Source of the DNA: Kitasatospora sp. NBC_00374 | GTDB lineage: Bacteria; Actinomycetota; Actinomycetes; Streptomycetales; Streptomycetaceae | Assembly: GCF_041434935.1 (NCBI RefSeq) | Contig: NZ_CP107964.1 | Span: 6,741,001 to 6,805,000 of the forward strand | Length of the DNA stretch: 64,000 nucleotides | Reading direction: 5' to 3' | In this document: positions 26,193-34,179 of the stretch, piece after piece | Layout of the letters: each line of letters begins with the position of its first letter | Position numbering within the stretch: position 1 is the stretch's first letter | Notes under the pieces: model-generated | Seen by the model: only the letters and a program-made list of their open reading frames with translations | Databases searched by the model: none | What the model was told of the DNA's origin: nothing | Position numbers and translations under genes: made by a program

Positions 26193-26504
26193 GAGATCCG
26201 GGCGGTGGCCCTCGGTGACCATCTATCCGACGCGGCGCGGGGCACCGCCGTCCGCGAGGTGTTCCGCGCCACTGGCCTCTACACCGCGAGCGAACGCCTG
26301 TGGCTGGTCGGTCCACCCGCTGTGGTGGCGGCCGCCAATGAGGCCTTCCACTCCCTGCGCCACCTCCGCGACGCCTACGCTGCCGGAGCGCCGGTCGGCT
26401 CCCCGACGGACGCCCCCCTGATCGCCGCCCGCCGCGCGGCCATGGCGCGGATGCGCGAACTCATGCGCCAGGACCTGGGCGTCGGTCCGCTGGGAATCGA
26501 CTGA
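26025..26504 (+). CDS. Small single-pass membrane protein (intact copy)
   Basis: 159 residues: an N-terminal membrane helix (residues 4-22, MPLLSTLAGAAIGIAATLF) followed by a charged helical region (DRNRWRREEARHTLEVRREVYTAYVSALK) that looks like a coiled coil, and a helical cytoplasmic tail. The topology fits a small membrane-anchored signalling or scaffolding protein common in streptomycetes; no catalytic motif is seen. Its 5' part is repeated at 12529. It lies directly downstream of the decayed MBL gene, suggesting the ancestral order was MBL gene then this gene. Confidence 0.75.
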   Translation: MDWMPLLSTLAGAAIGIAATLFADRNRWRREEARHTLEVRREVYTAYVSALKTAGEEIRAVALGDHLSDAARGTAVREVFRATGLYTASERLWLVGPPAVVAAANEAFHSLRHLRDAYAAGAPVGSPTDAPLIAARRAAMARMRELMRQDLGVGPLGID

Positions 26505-26513
26505 ACCGCCGCG

Positions 26514-27044
26514 GTGGCGGTCGAGTTGCTGCGGATGCCGGTGGCGTGGCGCCCGAGACCGGATGCTGCACGACCTCGACCTCGACCTCGACTTCGGCCG
26601 GCGCTGCTAGCGTCCTGGTATGACAAGGTCCACCCAGTTGGCCATTCCGGCCTCCTGTTGGGGTTCGTGCTTGCGTACTCCGCCCTCTTCGTGCTCCGGT
26701 CCTGCGCGAGCACCGCCCCGCACCCGAGTCCGGTCGGACAGTGGACGGCCGAGGGGACGACCGGGGCCAGGTTGGCCCTGCTGGAGGGTGGCCGGCTCGG
26801 CCCGTCGGCGATACCGGCCGCCGCCTGCCGTGAATCCGAGCAATCCCCGGCGACGGACGACCTGTGGGAGGTGAGGGACGGTACCTGGGAAGCCGGCTAC
26901 GAGACGGATGCCGGACACCAGGTGTGGATCAGCTTCGCGCAGCCCAAGACGTGTCACCTCGCACTGTCGAGCCACGCGACGGGCGGGAAGCACACCCTCT
27001 GGCTGGGCGAGTACGGAAACTCCTGGACGTTTGACAGGCCCTGA
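26514..27044 (+). CDS. Hypothetical protein with N-terminal hydrophobic segment
   Basis: Up to 176 residues; the real start is unclear. TTG 26658 or GTG 26667 would place a short hydrophobic stretch (GFVLAYSALFVLRSCAS) at the N-terminus, as an export or lipoprotein-like signal, whereas the longer version begins with a Pro/Arg-rich tract unlike protein. The remainder (VGQWTAEGTTGARLALLEGG, WEVRDGTWEAGYETDAGHQVW, HTLWLGEYGNSW) resembles small secreted beta-sandwich proteins of streptomycetes. It converges with the VOC gene, leaving 22 bp. Confidence 0.55.
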   Translation: MAVELLRMPVAWRPRPDAARPRPRPRLRPALLASWYDKVHPVGHSGLLLGFVLAYSALFVLRSCASTAPHPSPVGQWTAEGTTGARLALLEGGRLGPSAIPAAACRESEQSPATDDLWEVRDGTWEAGYETDAGHQVWISFAQPKTCHLALSSHATGGKHTLWLGEYGNSWTFDRP

Positions 27045-27066
27045 TTGCTACTCAGCTCGGGTGGCG

Positions 27067-27801
27067 CTACCGGTGCCGCCGTACCGAGAACTCGTTGCCG
27101 TCGGGGTCGAGCATCAGCGCCCGGCCGCTGTCGTCGTCGCCGCCGACGTCGCTGCGCGTCGCGCCGAGCGAGACCAGGCGGTCGAGTTCCGCTACCCAGT
27201 CGGCGTCGGCGGGGAGCGCCAGTTCGAAGAAGAGCCTGTTCGGGCCGGTCTTCGGTGCCACCGGAGGGCCGCCCCACGTGATCTTCGTACCGCCGTTCGG
27301 CGACTGGATCGCGGTCTCCTGGTCCTGGTCCCAGACCAGCGGCCACCGCAGCGCCTCGCTCCAGAAGTAGCCGACCTCCTGGGTGCCGTCGCAGGCCAGC
27401 GCTCCGATGAAGCCGGTGTCGGCGAGGAACTTGTTGCCGGCCTCGATGACGCAGAACTCGTTGCCGTCCGGATCGGCGAGCACCACGTGCCCCTCTTCCG
27501 GGAGTTGGCCCACGTCGATGTGGGTCCCGCCGAGTTCCAGGGCCCGGGCCACCGTCTGCCGCTGGTCCTCCGGGGAGGTGCTCGTCAGGTCGAAGTGGGC
27601 CCGGTTCTGGCCGGTCTTCGGCTCCTGGCTCGGCAGGAAGCGGATGCGGAACCCGGCGGGGCCGGGAGGCAGGATCGCCGCGCTGTCGTGAGCGGCGTCG
27701 GCCACCTCCCAGCCCAGGAGGGCGGCCCAGAACCGCGCCAGGGCCGACGGCGAAGGCGAGTTGAAGCAGATCGCGGACAGCTGACTGGTCATCCCGTGCA
27801 T
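27067..27801 (-). CDS. VOC (glyoxalase/bleomycin-resistance) two-domain protein
   Basis: 244 residues with two VOC repeats, each ending in the family signature: ADPDGNEFCVIE (first) and LDPDGNEFSVRR (second). The first repeat begins MTSQLSAICFNSPSPSALARFW. Tandem VOC proteins of this length act as hydrolases, lyases or ligand-binding resistance proteins; the substrate is not evident. Two close ATGs (27801 and 27792) are possible starts. A perfect 20-bp palindrome sits 33 bp upstream of the first. Confidence 0.85.
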   Translation of the reverse strand: MHGMTSQLSAICFNSPSPSALARFWAALLGWEVADAAHDSAAILPPGPAGFRIRFLPSQEPKTGQNRAHFDLTSTSPEDQRQTVARALELGGTHIDVGQLPEEGHVVLADPDGNEFCVIEAGNKFLADTGFIGALACDGTQEVGYFWSEALRWPLVWDQDQETAIQSPNGGTKITWGGPPVAPKTGPNRLFFELALPADADWVAELDRLVSLGATRSDVGGDDDSGRALMLDPDGNEFSVRRHR

Positions 27802-27833
27802 CTCCGTTCCGCCGCCGGTCGATCCGGCGCCTT

Positions 27834-27853
27834 GCTCGCTCGCGCGAGCGAGC
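27834..27853. repeat. Perfect 20-bp palindrome upstream of the VOC gene
   Basis: GCTCGCTCGCGCGAGCGAGC is fully self-complementary, with no loop, and lies 33 bp before the start codon of the VOC gene. It could be a dimeric repressor operator or a hairpin in the leader. Confidence 0.6.
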
Positions 27854-27962
27854 GCAGCCTAGAGCGGCTGTGCGGCACCCGCATCCGGGTTTTCGCCGCG
27901 GGGGAGCCCGGGCAGGCGGACGGCCTGCCCGGGCCGTTCGGCAGCCGGCGCGGCGATCCGCG

Positions 27963-29576
27963 CTACCCCGCGCAGCGGGTGCCCGCCGCCGGCACGGTGC
28001 CCGAGACCAGGTAGGCCGTCAGGGCCGCGTCGATGCAGGCGTTGCCCTTGCCGAAGGCGCCGTGGCCCTCGCCCTCGCGGGTGAGCAGGGTGGCGTTGGC
28101 GAAGCCCTTGGCGAGGCTCTCGGCGGCGGCGTACGGGGTGGCCGGGTCGCCGGTGGTGCCGACCACGAGGATCGGGGCGCTGCCCTCGGCGCGGACGGTG
28201 TGGGGCTTCTCCGGGGACTTGAACGGCCAGTTCGCGCAGGTGGAGGTGAGCAGTTCCTCCGGGGTGGTGCCCTTGGCGACCAGCGGGGCCTCGGCGTCGA
28301 GCCTGGCGACCTGCTGCTTCAGCTTCTCGGGGGACGGGGTGGCGGCGCCGCCGTCGGCGCACTTGATCGCGCGGTTCGCGGCGTCCATCGGGTCGTAGTG
28401 ACCCTGCTCGTCCCGGCCGTTGTAGCTGTCGGCCGCGGCGAGCAGCAGGTCGCCACGGTGCTGGGTGATGGCCGCGGTCAGGGCCTCGCGCAGCCTCGGC
28501 CAGGCCGTCTTCTCGCTGCCGTAGAGGAAGGCGCTCGTGCCGGTCCAGCCCAGGTCGCTGTTGAGCCGGCGGCCGTCCGGGGTGTCCAGCGGGTGGTCGT
28601 GGAGGCCTTCGAGGTAGTCCGCCAGCTTCTGCGGGGCGGCGGCCGGGTCGGTGCCGAGCGGGCATTCGGCGGCGTGGGTGCGGACGCAGTCCTCGGCGAA
28701 GCGCCGGAACGAGGACTCCATGCCGATGACCGAGCCGATCGCGAAGTCCAGCTGGTCGGCGGCGGGGTCGACCGCGCCGTCCAGGACCAGCCGCCCGGTC
28801 TTCCCGGGGAACTCCTCGGCGTACAGGGCGCCGAGGTAGGTGCCGTAGGAGATGCCGAGGTAGTTGAGCTTCGGGTCGCCGAGGGCCTGCCGCAGGACGT
28901 CGAGGTCCCGGGCGGTGTTGCGGGTGCCGACGAACGGGAGGATCCGGCCGGACTTCGCCTGGCAGGCGGCGGAGATGGCCCGGTCGGTCGCCTCGACCGC
29001 CGCCTTGCGCTTCGCCGGGTCGAGGGGGCGGTCCTGCTGGGACAGGTCGTCGCGCTGCTTGTCGTCCAGGCACAGCACCGGGGAGCTGGCGCCCGTGCCG
29101 CGCGGGTCGAAGCCGACCACGTCGAGGCGGTCGTGCAGGGCCCCGCCGAACCGCTTCGCGCCGGACCGGACCATGTCGACGCCGGAGGCGCCGGGCCCGC
29201 CGGGGTTGACGACGAGGGAGCCGACCCGCTGACCGGACTGCGCGGCGGGCAGCCTGATCAGGGCGAGGTCGAGGGCGTCGGCGGCGGGCTTGGTGTAGTC
29301 GAGCGGGACGTGCAGCTTGCCGCACTGCATCCCCGTGGGGTCGGCGTCGCCGGCGTTCGGGTCGGCCGGGCAGGCGCTCCAGGTGATCTGCTGGCCGTAG
29401 AAGGACGCGAGCGCCGGGTCGTCCGCTCCGGCGGGCCTGCCCGACAGGGTGGTGGCGGCCGTGGCGTGGTCCGTGGACGCTGCGGACGGGTCGTCGCAGC
29501 CGGTGGCGAGCAGAAGCGCGCCGGCGGCGAGTGACGCCAGGAGCAGGCGGGGGCGGGTGGGACGCGGAGATGTCAC
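27963..29576 (-). CDS. Secreted lipoprotein alpha/beta hydrolase, tripeptidyl-aminopeptidase type (S33)
   Basis: 537 residues from GTG 29576 with AGGAA 7 bp upstream; a 47-residue upstream extension is Pro/Gly-rich and rejected. A lipoprotein signal (LLLASLAAGALLLATGC) precedes an alpha/beta-hydrolase: oxyanion loop GGPGASG, nucleophile elbow GISYGTYLG, acidic residue in VVGTTGDPATPY and catalytic His in GEGHGAF. The C-terminal TAP-like domain and the cysteine-rich layout (CPADP, MQCGK, CLDD) match the Streptomyces SlpD/SlpE/Tap proteinases that remove tripeptides from exported proteins. A 60-bp stretch of short GC repeats lies upstream. Confidence 0.88.
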   Translation of the reverse strand: MTSPRPTRPRLLLASLAAGALLLATGCDDPSAASTDHATAATTLSGRPAGADDPALASFYGQQITWSACPADPNAGDADPTGMQCGKLHVPLDYTKPAADALDLALIRLPAAQSGQRVGSLVVNPGGPGASGVDMVRSGAKRFGGALHDRLDVVGFDPRGTGASSPVLCLDDKQRDDLSQQDRPLDPAKRKAAVEATDRAISAACQAKSGRILPFVGTRNTARDLDVLRQALGDPKLNYLGISYGTYLGALYAEEFPGKTGRLVLDGAVDPAADQLDFAIGSVIGMESSFRRFAEDCVRTHAAECPLGTDPAAAPQKLADYLEGLHDHPLDTPDGRRLNSDLGWTGTSAFLYGSEKTAWPRLREALTAAITQHRGDLLLAAADSYNGRDEQGHYDPMDAANRAIKCADGGAATPSPEKLKQQVARLDAEAPLVAKGTTPEELLTSTCANWPFKSPEKPHTVRAEGSAPILVVGTTGDPATPYAAAESLAKGFANATLLTREGEGHGAFGKGNACIDAALTAYLVSGTVPAAGTRCAG

Positions 29577-29868
29577 GGTGATTCCTGTTCGAGCCGAGGG
29601 CAGAGGTGCGCGGGCGGCGCCCGCGGGGCCGCACCCACCCGTCGGAGGCGGTACCTGAGTACCCGTCACGGCGCCGCCGGTCCGGGTCCGGGCGCCGGCC
29701 CCCCGGACGGCACGCACAGCCTCATACGACCAGGAGAAGCCGCCGCTCGACAGCGAAGTACCGCGCCCACGAACGGATCTTTCGGTGCCTCGGCCGTATC
29801 ACTTCGGCCCCCGCCCGACGGCCCGGCCCGACGGCCCAGCCCCGACGGCCCGGACCCGCGGCCCGGAC
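29577..29868. other. 292-bp intergenic region with GC-rich micro-repeats
   Basis: It carries the promoter of the peptidase gene (minus). From about 29810 to 29868 short units of the type GCCCGACGGCCC recur four to five times at the end of the NmrA-like gene; these may fold into its terminator. Confidence 0.45.
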
Positions 29869-30693
29869 CTACCAGGCGGGCCGGCCGACGGCCGCCGCCA
29901 GCGGGGAACGGGGTGCGCGGCCCAGCAGTCGGCGCAGGTCGCCACCGGTGCGGTCCATGAATCCGGCGGCGATGGCGGAGCAGGTGCCGACCAGCATCGG
30001 CACCTGGAACGGCTCGACGCCGAAGCCGGCGATGCGTGCGCGGGCCCGGGCGAGCGTCTCCGGCCGGTAGGTGAACCGGGGCCCGTGCGCCCGGGCCAGG
30101 TCGGCGCCGCCGACGGCCTGTTCACCGACGAGTTCGTAGCTGCGTCCGGCGTGGGCGGGGGCTTCCAGGGCCACGCGGACCGCGGCGTCGGCGAGATCCG
30201 CGCGGGCGACGGCGGCCAGCCGTCCGTCGCCGAGGGGGGCTGTGATCCGCCCGTCCGCGGAGGGCGCCGCGATCTGGCCCAGCAGCTCCGCGTACAGGCC
30301 GTTGCGCAGGATCGTCCACTCCAGGGTGCTCGCCCGCAGCCGGCGCTCGGTCCAGCGGTGGGGCAGGGCGTAGGGGAGGTGGTCGCCGGCGGCGGTCAGG
30401 CTGGTGTAGACGACGTGGCCCACGCCCGCCTTCTCCGCGGCGTCGACGGCGGCGCCGTGCCGGGCGATGACGGTGTCGTCCTCGCCGTGGCCCGCGGAGA
30501 TCATCAGCAGTACGTCCACCCTTTCGAAGCCCCGGGCGAGGGTGTCGGGGTCGTCGAAGTCGATGCGGCGGGCGGGGGACGGGGCCGGCGCCTGCCGGGG
30601 GTCGCGCGTTCCGAAGGCGGTGTCGTCGCGGTCGGCCAACCGCTCGGCGACGAGCGTGCCCAGGTCGCCTGCGGCGCCGGTGACCAGGATCAT
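29869..30693 (-). CDS. NmrA/QorB-like NAD(P)-binding reductase
   Basis: 274 residues with the N-terminal Rossmann motif MILVTGAAGDLG (GxxGxxG) and an atypical-SDR layout: FDDPDTLARGFERVDVLLMIS, HVVYTSLTAAGD, and ILRNGLYAELL. This matches the NAD(P)H:quinone oxidoreductase 2 (QorB)/NmrA group, which lacks the Tyr-Lys pair of classical SDRs. It diverges from an HxlR-family regulator with 85 bp between them, the usual arrangement for a quinone- or electrophile-responsive reductase and its regulator. Confidence 0.88.
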   Translation of the reverse strand: MILVTGAAGDLGTLVAERLADRDDTAFGTRDPRQAPAPSPARRIDFDDPDTLARGFERVDVLLMISAGHGEDDTVIARHGAAVDAAEKAGVGHVVYTSLTAAGDHLPYALPHRWTERRLRASTLEWTILRNGLYAELLGQIAAPSADGRITAPLGDGRLAAVARADLADAAVRVALEAPAHAGRSYELVGEQAVGGADLARAHGPRFTYRPETLARARARIAGFGVEPFQVPMLVGTCSAIAAGFMDRTGGDLRRLLGRAPRSPLAAAVGRPAW

Positions 30694-30724
30694 CGGGGTC
30701 TCCCTGTTCGGGTAGGTTCTGTTC

Positions 30725-30734
30725 GGTAACCGTC
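30725..30734. promoter_or_regulatory. Possible HxlR operator repeat
   Basis: GGTAACCGTC occurs here between the divergent genes and again at 30799-30808, just inside the regulator gene. The first copy is part of the near-palindrome CGGTAACCG. A 74-bp spacing (seven helical turns) would put both on one face of the DNA. Confidence 0.4.
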
Positions 30735-30778
30735 ACCATCCTGCGGTTTCGTACCGGGGCGCGTAAGGAGGCACTTCG

Positions 30779-31213
30779 ATGTCGGTGGGGCACACGGAGG
30801 TAACCGTCGAACCCGTCGTACCGTCCGCCGGACCCGTCGTCAGGTGCGGGGACGAGCACGAGGACTGCGGGATCCGCGAGGTGCTCGACCGGATCGGGGA
30901 CAAGTGGTCGGTCCTGGTGGTGGTCGAACTGGCCCAGGGCATACGTCGGTTCCGGCAGCTGCAGCGCGCCGTCCCGGGCATCTCGCAGCGGATGCTGACG
31001 CTCACGGTGCGCCGGCTGGAGCGGGACGGACTGGTCGCCCGCACGGTGTACCCGACGGTCCCACCGCAGGTCGAGTACCGGCTGACGGAGATGGGCCACA
31101 GCCTGACGCATCTGGTGAAGGCCCTCGCGGACTGGTCCGCGGCGCACCGCGACCCGATCGCGCGGGCTCGCCGGGAGTGGGACGCCGAGCACCCCGACTC
31201 CGGGATCCGCTGA
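30779..31213 (+). CDS. HxlR-family transcriptional regulator
   Basis: 144 residues with the MarR-like winged helix of the HxlR group: CGIREVLDRIGDKWSVLVVVEL (family start, with the usual Cys), FRQLQRAVPGISQRMLTLTVRRLERDGLVAR and the wing VEYRLTEMG. Two cysteines near the N-terminus (residues about 23 and 30) could sense redox or electrophile stress as in YodB/QorR; this is family knowledge, not shown here. AAGGAGG lies 8 bp before the ATG. It is divergent from the NmrA-like reductase and likely represses it. Confidence 0.9.
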   Translation: MSVGHTEVTVEPVVPSAGPVVRCGDEHEDCGIREVLDRIGDKWSVLVVVELAQGIRRFRQLQRAVPGISQRMLTLTVRRLERDGLVARTVYPTVPPQVEYRLTEMGHSLTHLVKALADWSAAHRDPIARARREWDAEHPDSGIR

Positions 31214-31239
31214 ACGGCCCGTGCCGCGGCGTGCGTTGC

Positions 31240-31281
31240 GCCGGCATCACGCCGGCATCACGCCGGCGTCGTGCCGGCGCT
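31240..31281. repeat. Short 11-bp tandem repeat between convergent genes
   Basis: GCCGGCATCAC occurs twice in tandem (31240, 31251), followed by GCCGGCGTCGT (31262) and a partial fourth unit. GCCGGC is itself palindromic, so the array can fold and may act as terminator for the HxlR gene. Its end touches the stop codon of the LysR gene. Confidence 0.7.
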
Positions 31282-32284
31282 ACGGCGGGAACCGGGCCGC
31301 CACCGGCCGGGCCTGCGCGGGGTCCAGCAGGTGCGGCAGCGAGCGGTTGTGCCGCAGCAGCCAGGCGACGTAGGTGGGGTTGACCCGGGCCAGGTCGAGG
31401 TAGGCGGCGCGCAGGTCGCCGAACAGGGCGTCCAGAGCCGGTGCGCTGAGGGCCCGTGACCGCCAGGTGAGTAGCAGCCGGACGCCGAGCGGGTCGCCCT
31501 GGACCGGGCGGACGACCGTGCCCGGCCCGGCGACGGAGGTCGGCTGGCAGGGGCGGACGGCCTCGCCGGAGGCGACCAGTTCGGCGGCGGTGGCGTTGTC
31601 GCGGACCTGCAGCACCCGGGGGTCGAGGCCGGCCACGCTGAAGACGCGCCGCATCGCCGCGTACTCGTGGTCGGCGGTCGGGTCCACCATCCAGGTGTCG
31701 TCGGCGAGGTCGGTGAGCCGTACCACCGGCTGGGCGGCGGCCGGGTGACGGGCCGACAGGGCGACGAACTGCGGTTCGCGGGCCATCAGGACGCGGTGTC
31801 CGGCGTCGGACGGCACGCGCAGCGGGAAGCCCTCGCTCTCGTGGACGAAGGCGATGTCGAGCTGGTCGGTGGCGATCATGCGCAGCAGGGCGATGGCGGA
31901 GATGTCGACGTGGATCGTGGTGTCCGTGTCGGGGAGCCGGTCGTGGACCTTGCGCAGCCAGGCCGGTACGGCGCGGCTGCCGACGCTGCCGAGCCGCAGC
32001 CGGCGCTGTTCGGCGCCGGCGGCCTCCTCGCGGGCGGCGGCGACCAGGGTGGCCATCTCGGTGATGATCGGCCGGGCGCGGGAGAGCACCGAGTGGCCGA
32101 GGGCGGTGGGGTGGCTGCCGGTCTGGTGCCGGTGGAACAGCCGTCCGCCGATGGTCCGTTCGATGCGGTGCAGCTGGGTGGAGAGGGCGGGTTGGGTCAT
32201 GCCGAGCTGCTGCGCCGCCTTGCGCACGCTGCCGGTGTCCGCGATGGCGCACAGCACGCGCAGGTGTCTCACGTCGAGCTCCAC
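31280..32284 (-). CDS. snpR: LysR-family regulator of snapalysin
   Basis: 334 residues from GTG 32284 (VELDVRHLRVLCAIADTGS), the standard LysR beginning; 26 upstream residues with other starts are unlikely. The HTH is SVRKAAQQLGMTQPALSTQLHRIERTIG, followed by a substrate-binding domain (LRLGSVGSRAVPAWL…IDIAFVHESEGFP). In Streptomyces the small neutral protease gene snpA is activated by a divergently encoded LysR protein, SnpR (also MprR), and exactly this arrangement is present. I infer it activates snpA through the shared 210-bp promoter region. Confidence 0.9.
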   Translation of the reverse strand: MELDVRHLRVLCAIADTGSVRKAAQQLGMTQPALSTQLHRIERTIGGRLFHRHQTGSHPTALGHSVLSRARPIITEMATLVAAAREEAAGAEQRRLRLGSVGSRAVPAWLRKVHDRLPDTDTTIHVDISAIALLRMIATDQLDIAFVHESEGFPLRVPSDAGHRVLMAREPQFVALSARHPAAAQPVVRLTDLADDTWMVDPTADHEYAAMRRVFSVAGLDPRVLQVRDNATAAELVASGEAVRPCQPTSVAGPGTVVRPVQGDPLGVRLLLTWRSRALSAPALDALFGDLRAAYLDLARVNPTYVAWLLRHNRSLPHLLDPAQARPVAARFPP

Positions 32285-32322
32285 AGCCGGAGCATAACGA
32301 AGCGGACATTTCTTTGCCAGGG

Positions 32323-32349
32323 CCATGTCAGATATTGGAACGCACATGG
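32323..32349. promoter_or_regulatory. Candidate SnpR operator in the snpR-snpA promoter region
   Basis: An inverted repeat CCATGT-N15-ACATGG, centred at 32336, lies between the two divergent genes, 39 bp from the snpR start and about 145 bp before snpA. It has the size of a LysR-type recognition site. A TTGACA at 32382-32387 could be the -35 box for snpA, but I see no good -10 partner. Confidence 0.5.
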
Positions 32350-32494
32350 CGAGTAGGGGCATTGCGGCGGGCTATCGCCGGTTGACATCCTCCGCAGGCT
32401 CCCCGGTCTGGCCGAAGCTCTGTGCATCACCAGTTCATCCGGTGTTCCACGGCACCCCCAACTGCCCTGGGACTCGCGAATGGAGTACCCCCAC

Positions 32495-33142
32495 ATGAAG
32501 CGTTCCGTTCTTTCGCTCACGGCTGCCGTCGGCCTGGCCCTGGCGGCCGGCATCGCCGCCGTGCCCGCGTCCGCGGCGACCGTCGACTCTGCTCCCCAGC
32601 AGGGCTACGTGGCGTCCTCGTACGCCGGTTCGTCCGAGGAGGCGGCGAACAACAAGGCGTTCTACGACGCCGTGATGAAGTCCGCGCTGGCCAAGCAGGC
32701 GGCCAACCCCTTCGTCAAGGTCGTCTACGTGACCTACGACGCCAGCAGCGCGCCCACGTTCCGCAACACGATCGCCAGCAGCGCGTCGATCTGGAACGGC
32801 TCCGTGCGCAACGTGCAGCTCCGCAGCGGCACCAACGCCGACTTCCGGTACTACGAGGGCAACGACTCGCGCGGCTCGTACGCGAGCACCGACGGCCACG
32901 GCCGGGGCTACGTCTTCCTCGACTACCGGCAGAACCAGCAGTACGCCTCGCTGCGCGTGGTCGCGCACGAGACCGGCCACGTGCTCGGCCTCCCGGACCA
33001 CTACTCCGGTCCGTGCAGCGAGCTGATGTCCGGTGGCGGCCCCGGCACGTCCTGCACCAACGCCTACCCGAACTCCACCGAGAAGAACCGGGTCAACTCG
33101 CTCTGGGCGAACGGCCTGGCGGCCGTCGACGCGGCGCGCTGA
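32495..33142 (+). CDS. snpA: Snapalysin (small neutral metalloprotease, M7)
   Basis: 215 residues: signal peptide (MKRSVLSLTAAVGLALAAGIAAVPASA), a short propeptide and the catalytic domain. The zinc site is HETGHVLGLPD with H158, E159, H162 and Asp168 as third ligand, the HExxHxxGxxD signature special to snapalysins; the family sequence DHYSGPCSELMSGGGPGTSC follows. GGAG lies 9 bp before the ATG at 32495. It is an extracellular caseinolytic protease normally made under LysR control; the divergent regulator fits. A strong hairpin follows 17 bp after the stop. Confidence 0.95.
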   Translation: MKRSVLSLTAAVGLALAAGIAAVPASAATVDSAPQQGYVASSYAGSSEEAANNKAFYDAVMKSALAKQAANPFVKVVYVTYDASSAPTFRNTIASSASIWNGSVRNVQLRSGTNADFRYYEGNDSRGSYASTDGHGRGYVFLDYRQNQQYASLRVVAHETGHVLGLPDHYSGPCSELMSGGGPGTSCTNAYPNSTEKNRVNSLWANGLAAVDAAR

Positions 33143-33159
33143 CCGCTCCTCGCCCGCTG

Positions 33160-33196
33160 AGGCCCGGCCCCGAATTGATCTGACGGGGCCGGGCCT
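33160..33196 (+). terminator. Terminator after snpA
   Basis: A 12-bp perfect stem (33160-33171 with 33185-33196) with a 13-nt AT-rich loop, starting 17 bp after the snpA stop. Confidence 0.85.
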
Positions 33197-33216
33197 TCGC
33201 ACTACCATCCGGTCGT

Positions 33217-34104
33217 ATGACAACCCATCACGCCATTCTTGAGGACGCACTCGGCCGGATCACCGCCGGTTATGTGTTCCCCGACCGTGCAGCCGAGGTC
33301 GACGCCGCGATCCGCCGCCGCCTCGCCGCCGGGGAGTACGAAGGCCTGGCCGGCGCCGACCTGTGTGCCGCGGTCACCGGCCACCTGCAGGAGGTCTGTC
33401 CCGACAAGCACCTGCGCCTGCTCTGGGACGACGAGCCGCAGCCGGTCGAGGGCGACACCGCGGAGCTCGACGAGGCCCGCTTCACCGAGATGTGCCGTGC
33501 GGAGAACTACGGCGTCCGCCGGGTCGAGCGCCTCGACGGCAACATCGGCTACCTCGACCTGCGGCTGGTCGCCACCCCCGCCGTCGCCGCCGAGATCTTC
33601 GCCGCAGCCATGCAACTCCTCACCCACACCGAGGCGTTCGTCCTCGACCTGCGCAACTGCCGGGGCGGCTCGCCGGAGGGCGTCGCGCTCTGGTGCAGCT
33701 ACTTCTTCGCCGACGGCTCGGTGCACCTCAACGACATCTACGACCGCCGCAGCGGGCGCACCCAGCAGTTCTGGACCTCCACCCACCTGCCCGCCCCGCG
33801 CTACCTCGACCGTCCGGTGTACGTGCTGACCAGCGCCACCACCTTCTCGGGCGGCGAGGAGATCGCGTACAACCTCCAGGCCCAGCGCCGGGCCACCCTG
33901 GTGGGGGAGACCACCAAGGGCGGTGCCCACCCCACCGACTGGTACCCCGTCACCCCGCACATCTCCGTCACCGTGCCGACCTCCCGCTCGATCAACCCGG
34001 TGACCGGCACCAACTGGGAGGGCGTCGGAGTCGTCCCGGAGATCGCCGTCCCCGCCGACACCGCCCTCGACGCGGCGCTCGCCCACCTCGCCCGGGCCCG
34101 CTAG
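33217..34104 (+). CDS. S41-family (tail-specific/IRBP-like) peptidase
   Basis: 295 residues. An N-terminal helical domain (ILEDALGRITAGYVFPDRAAEVDAAI) precedes the S41 core: IGYLDLRLVATPAV, AFVLDLRNCRGGSPEG and the nucleophile in TSATTFSGGEE (Ser211), with NWEGVGVVPEI near the end. No signal peptide, so it appears cytoplasmic, unlike most tail-specific proteases; no PDZ domain is present. The short IRBP-type S41 proteins have no well-known physiological substrate. It starts 21 bp after the snpA terminator, so it has its own promoter or relies on readthrough. Confidence 0.88.
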   Translation: MTTHHAILEDALGRITAGYVFPDRAAEVDAAIRRRLAAGEYEGLAGADLCAAVTGHLQEVCPDKHLRLLWDDEPQPVEGDTAELDEARFTEMCRAENYGVRRVERLDGNIGYLDLRLVATPAVAAEIFAAAMQLLTHTEAFVLDLRNCRGGSPEGVALWCSYFFADGSVHLNDIYDRRSGRTQQFWTSTHLPAPRYLDRPVYVLTSATTFSGGEEIAYNLQAQRRATLVGETTKGGAHPTDWYPVTPHISVTVPTSRSINPVTGTNWEGVGVVPEIAVPADTALDAALAHLARAR

Positions 34105-34142
34105 GCCGGCTCCCGGCTCCCGGCACCCGGCACCCGGTACGC

Positions 34143-34160
34143 GTACCCGGCACCGGGTAC
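34143..34160. terminator. Possible terminator hairpin between convergent genes
   Basis: GTACCCGG and CCGGGTAC are separated by two bases, inside a run of CCCGGCAC-like micro-repeats (34107-34165), between the S41 peptidase gene and the end of matB. Confidence 0.5.
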
Positions 34161-34179
34161 GTGCGGCACCCCGCCGTCG

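Noticed and set aside
31240..31281. CRISPR-like array
   Set aside because: Only four short 11-bp units in direct tandem without spacers and no cas genes nearby; it is a simple repeat, probably part of a terminator.
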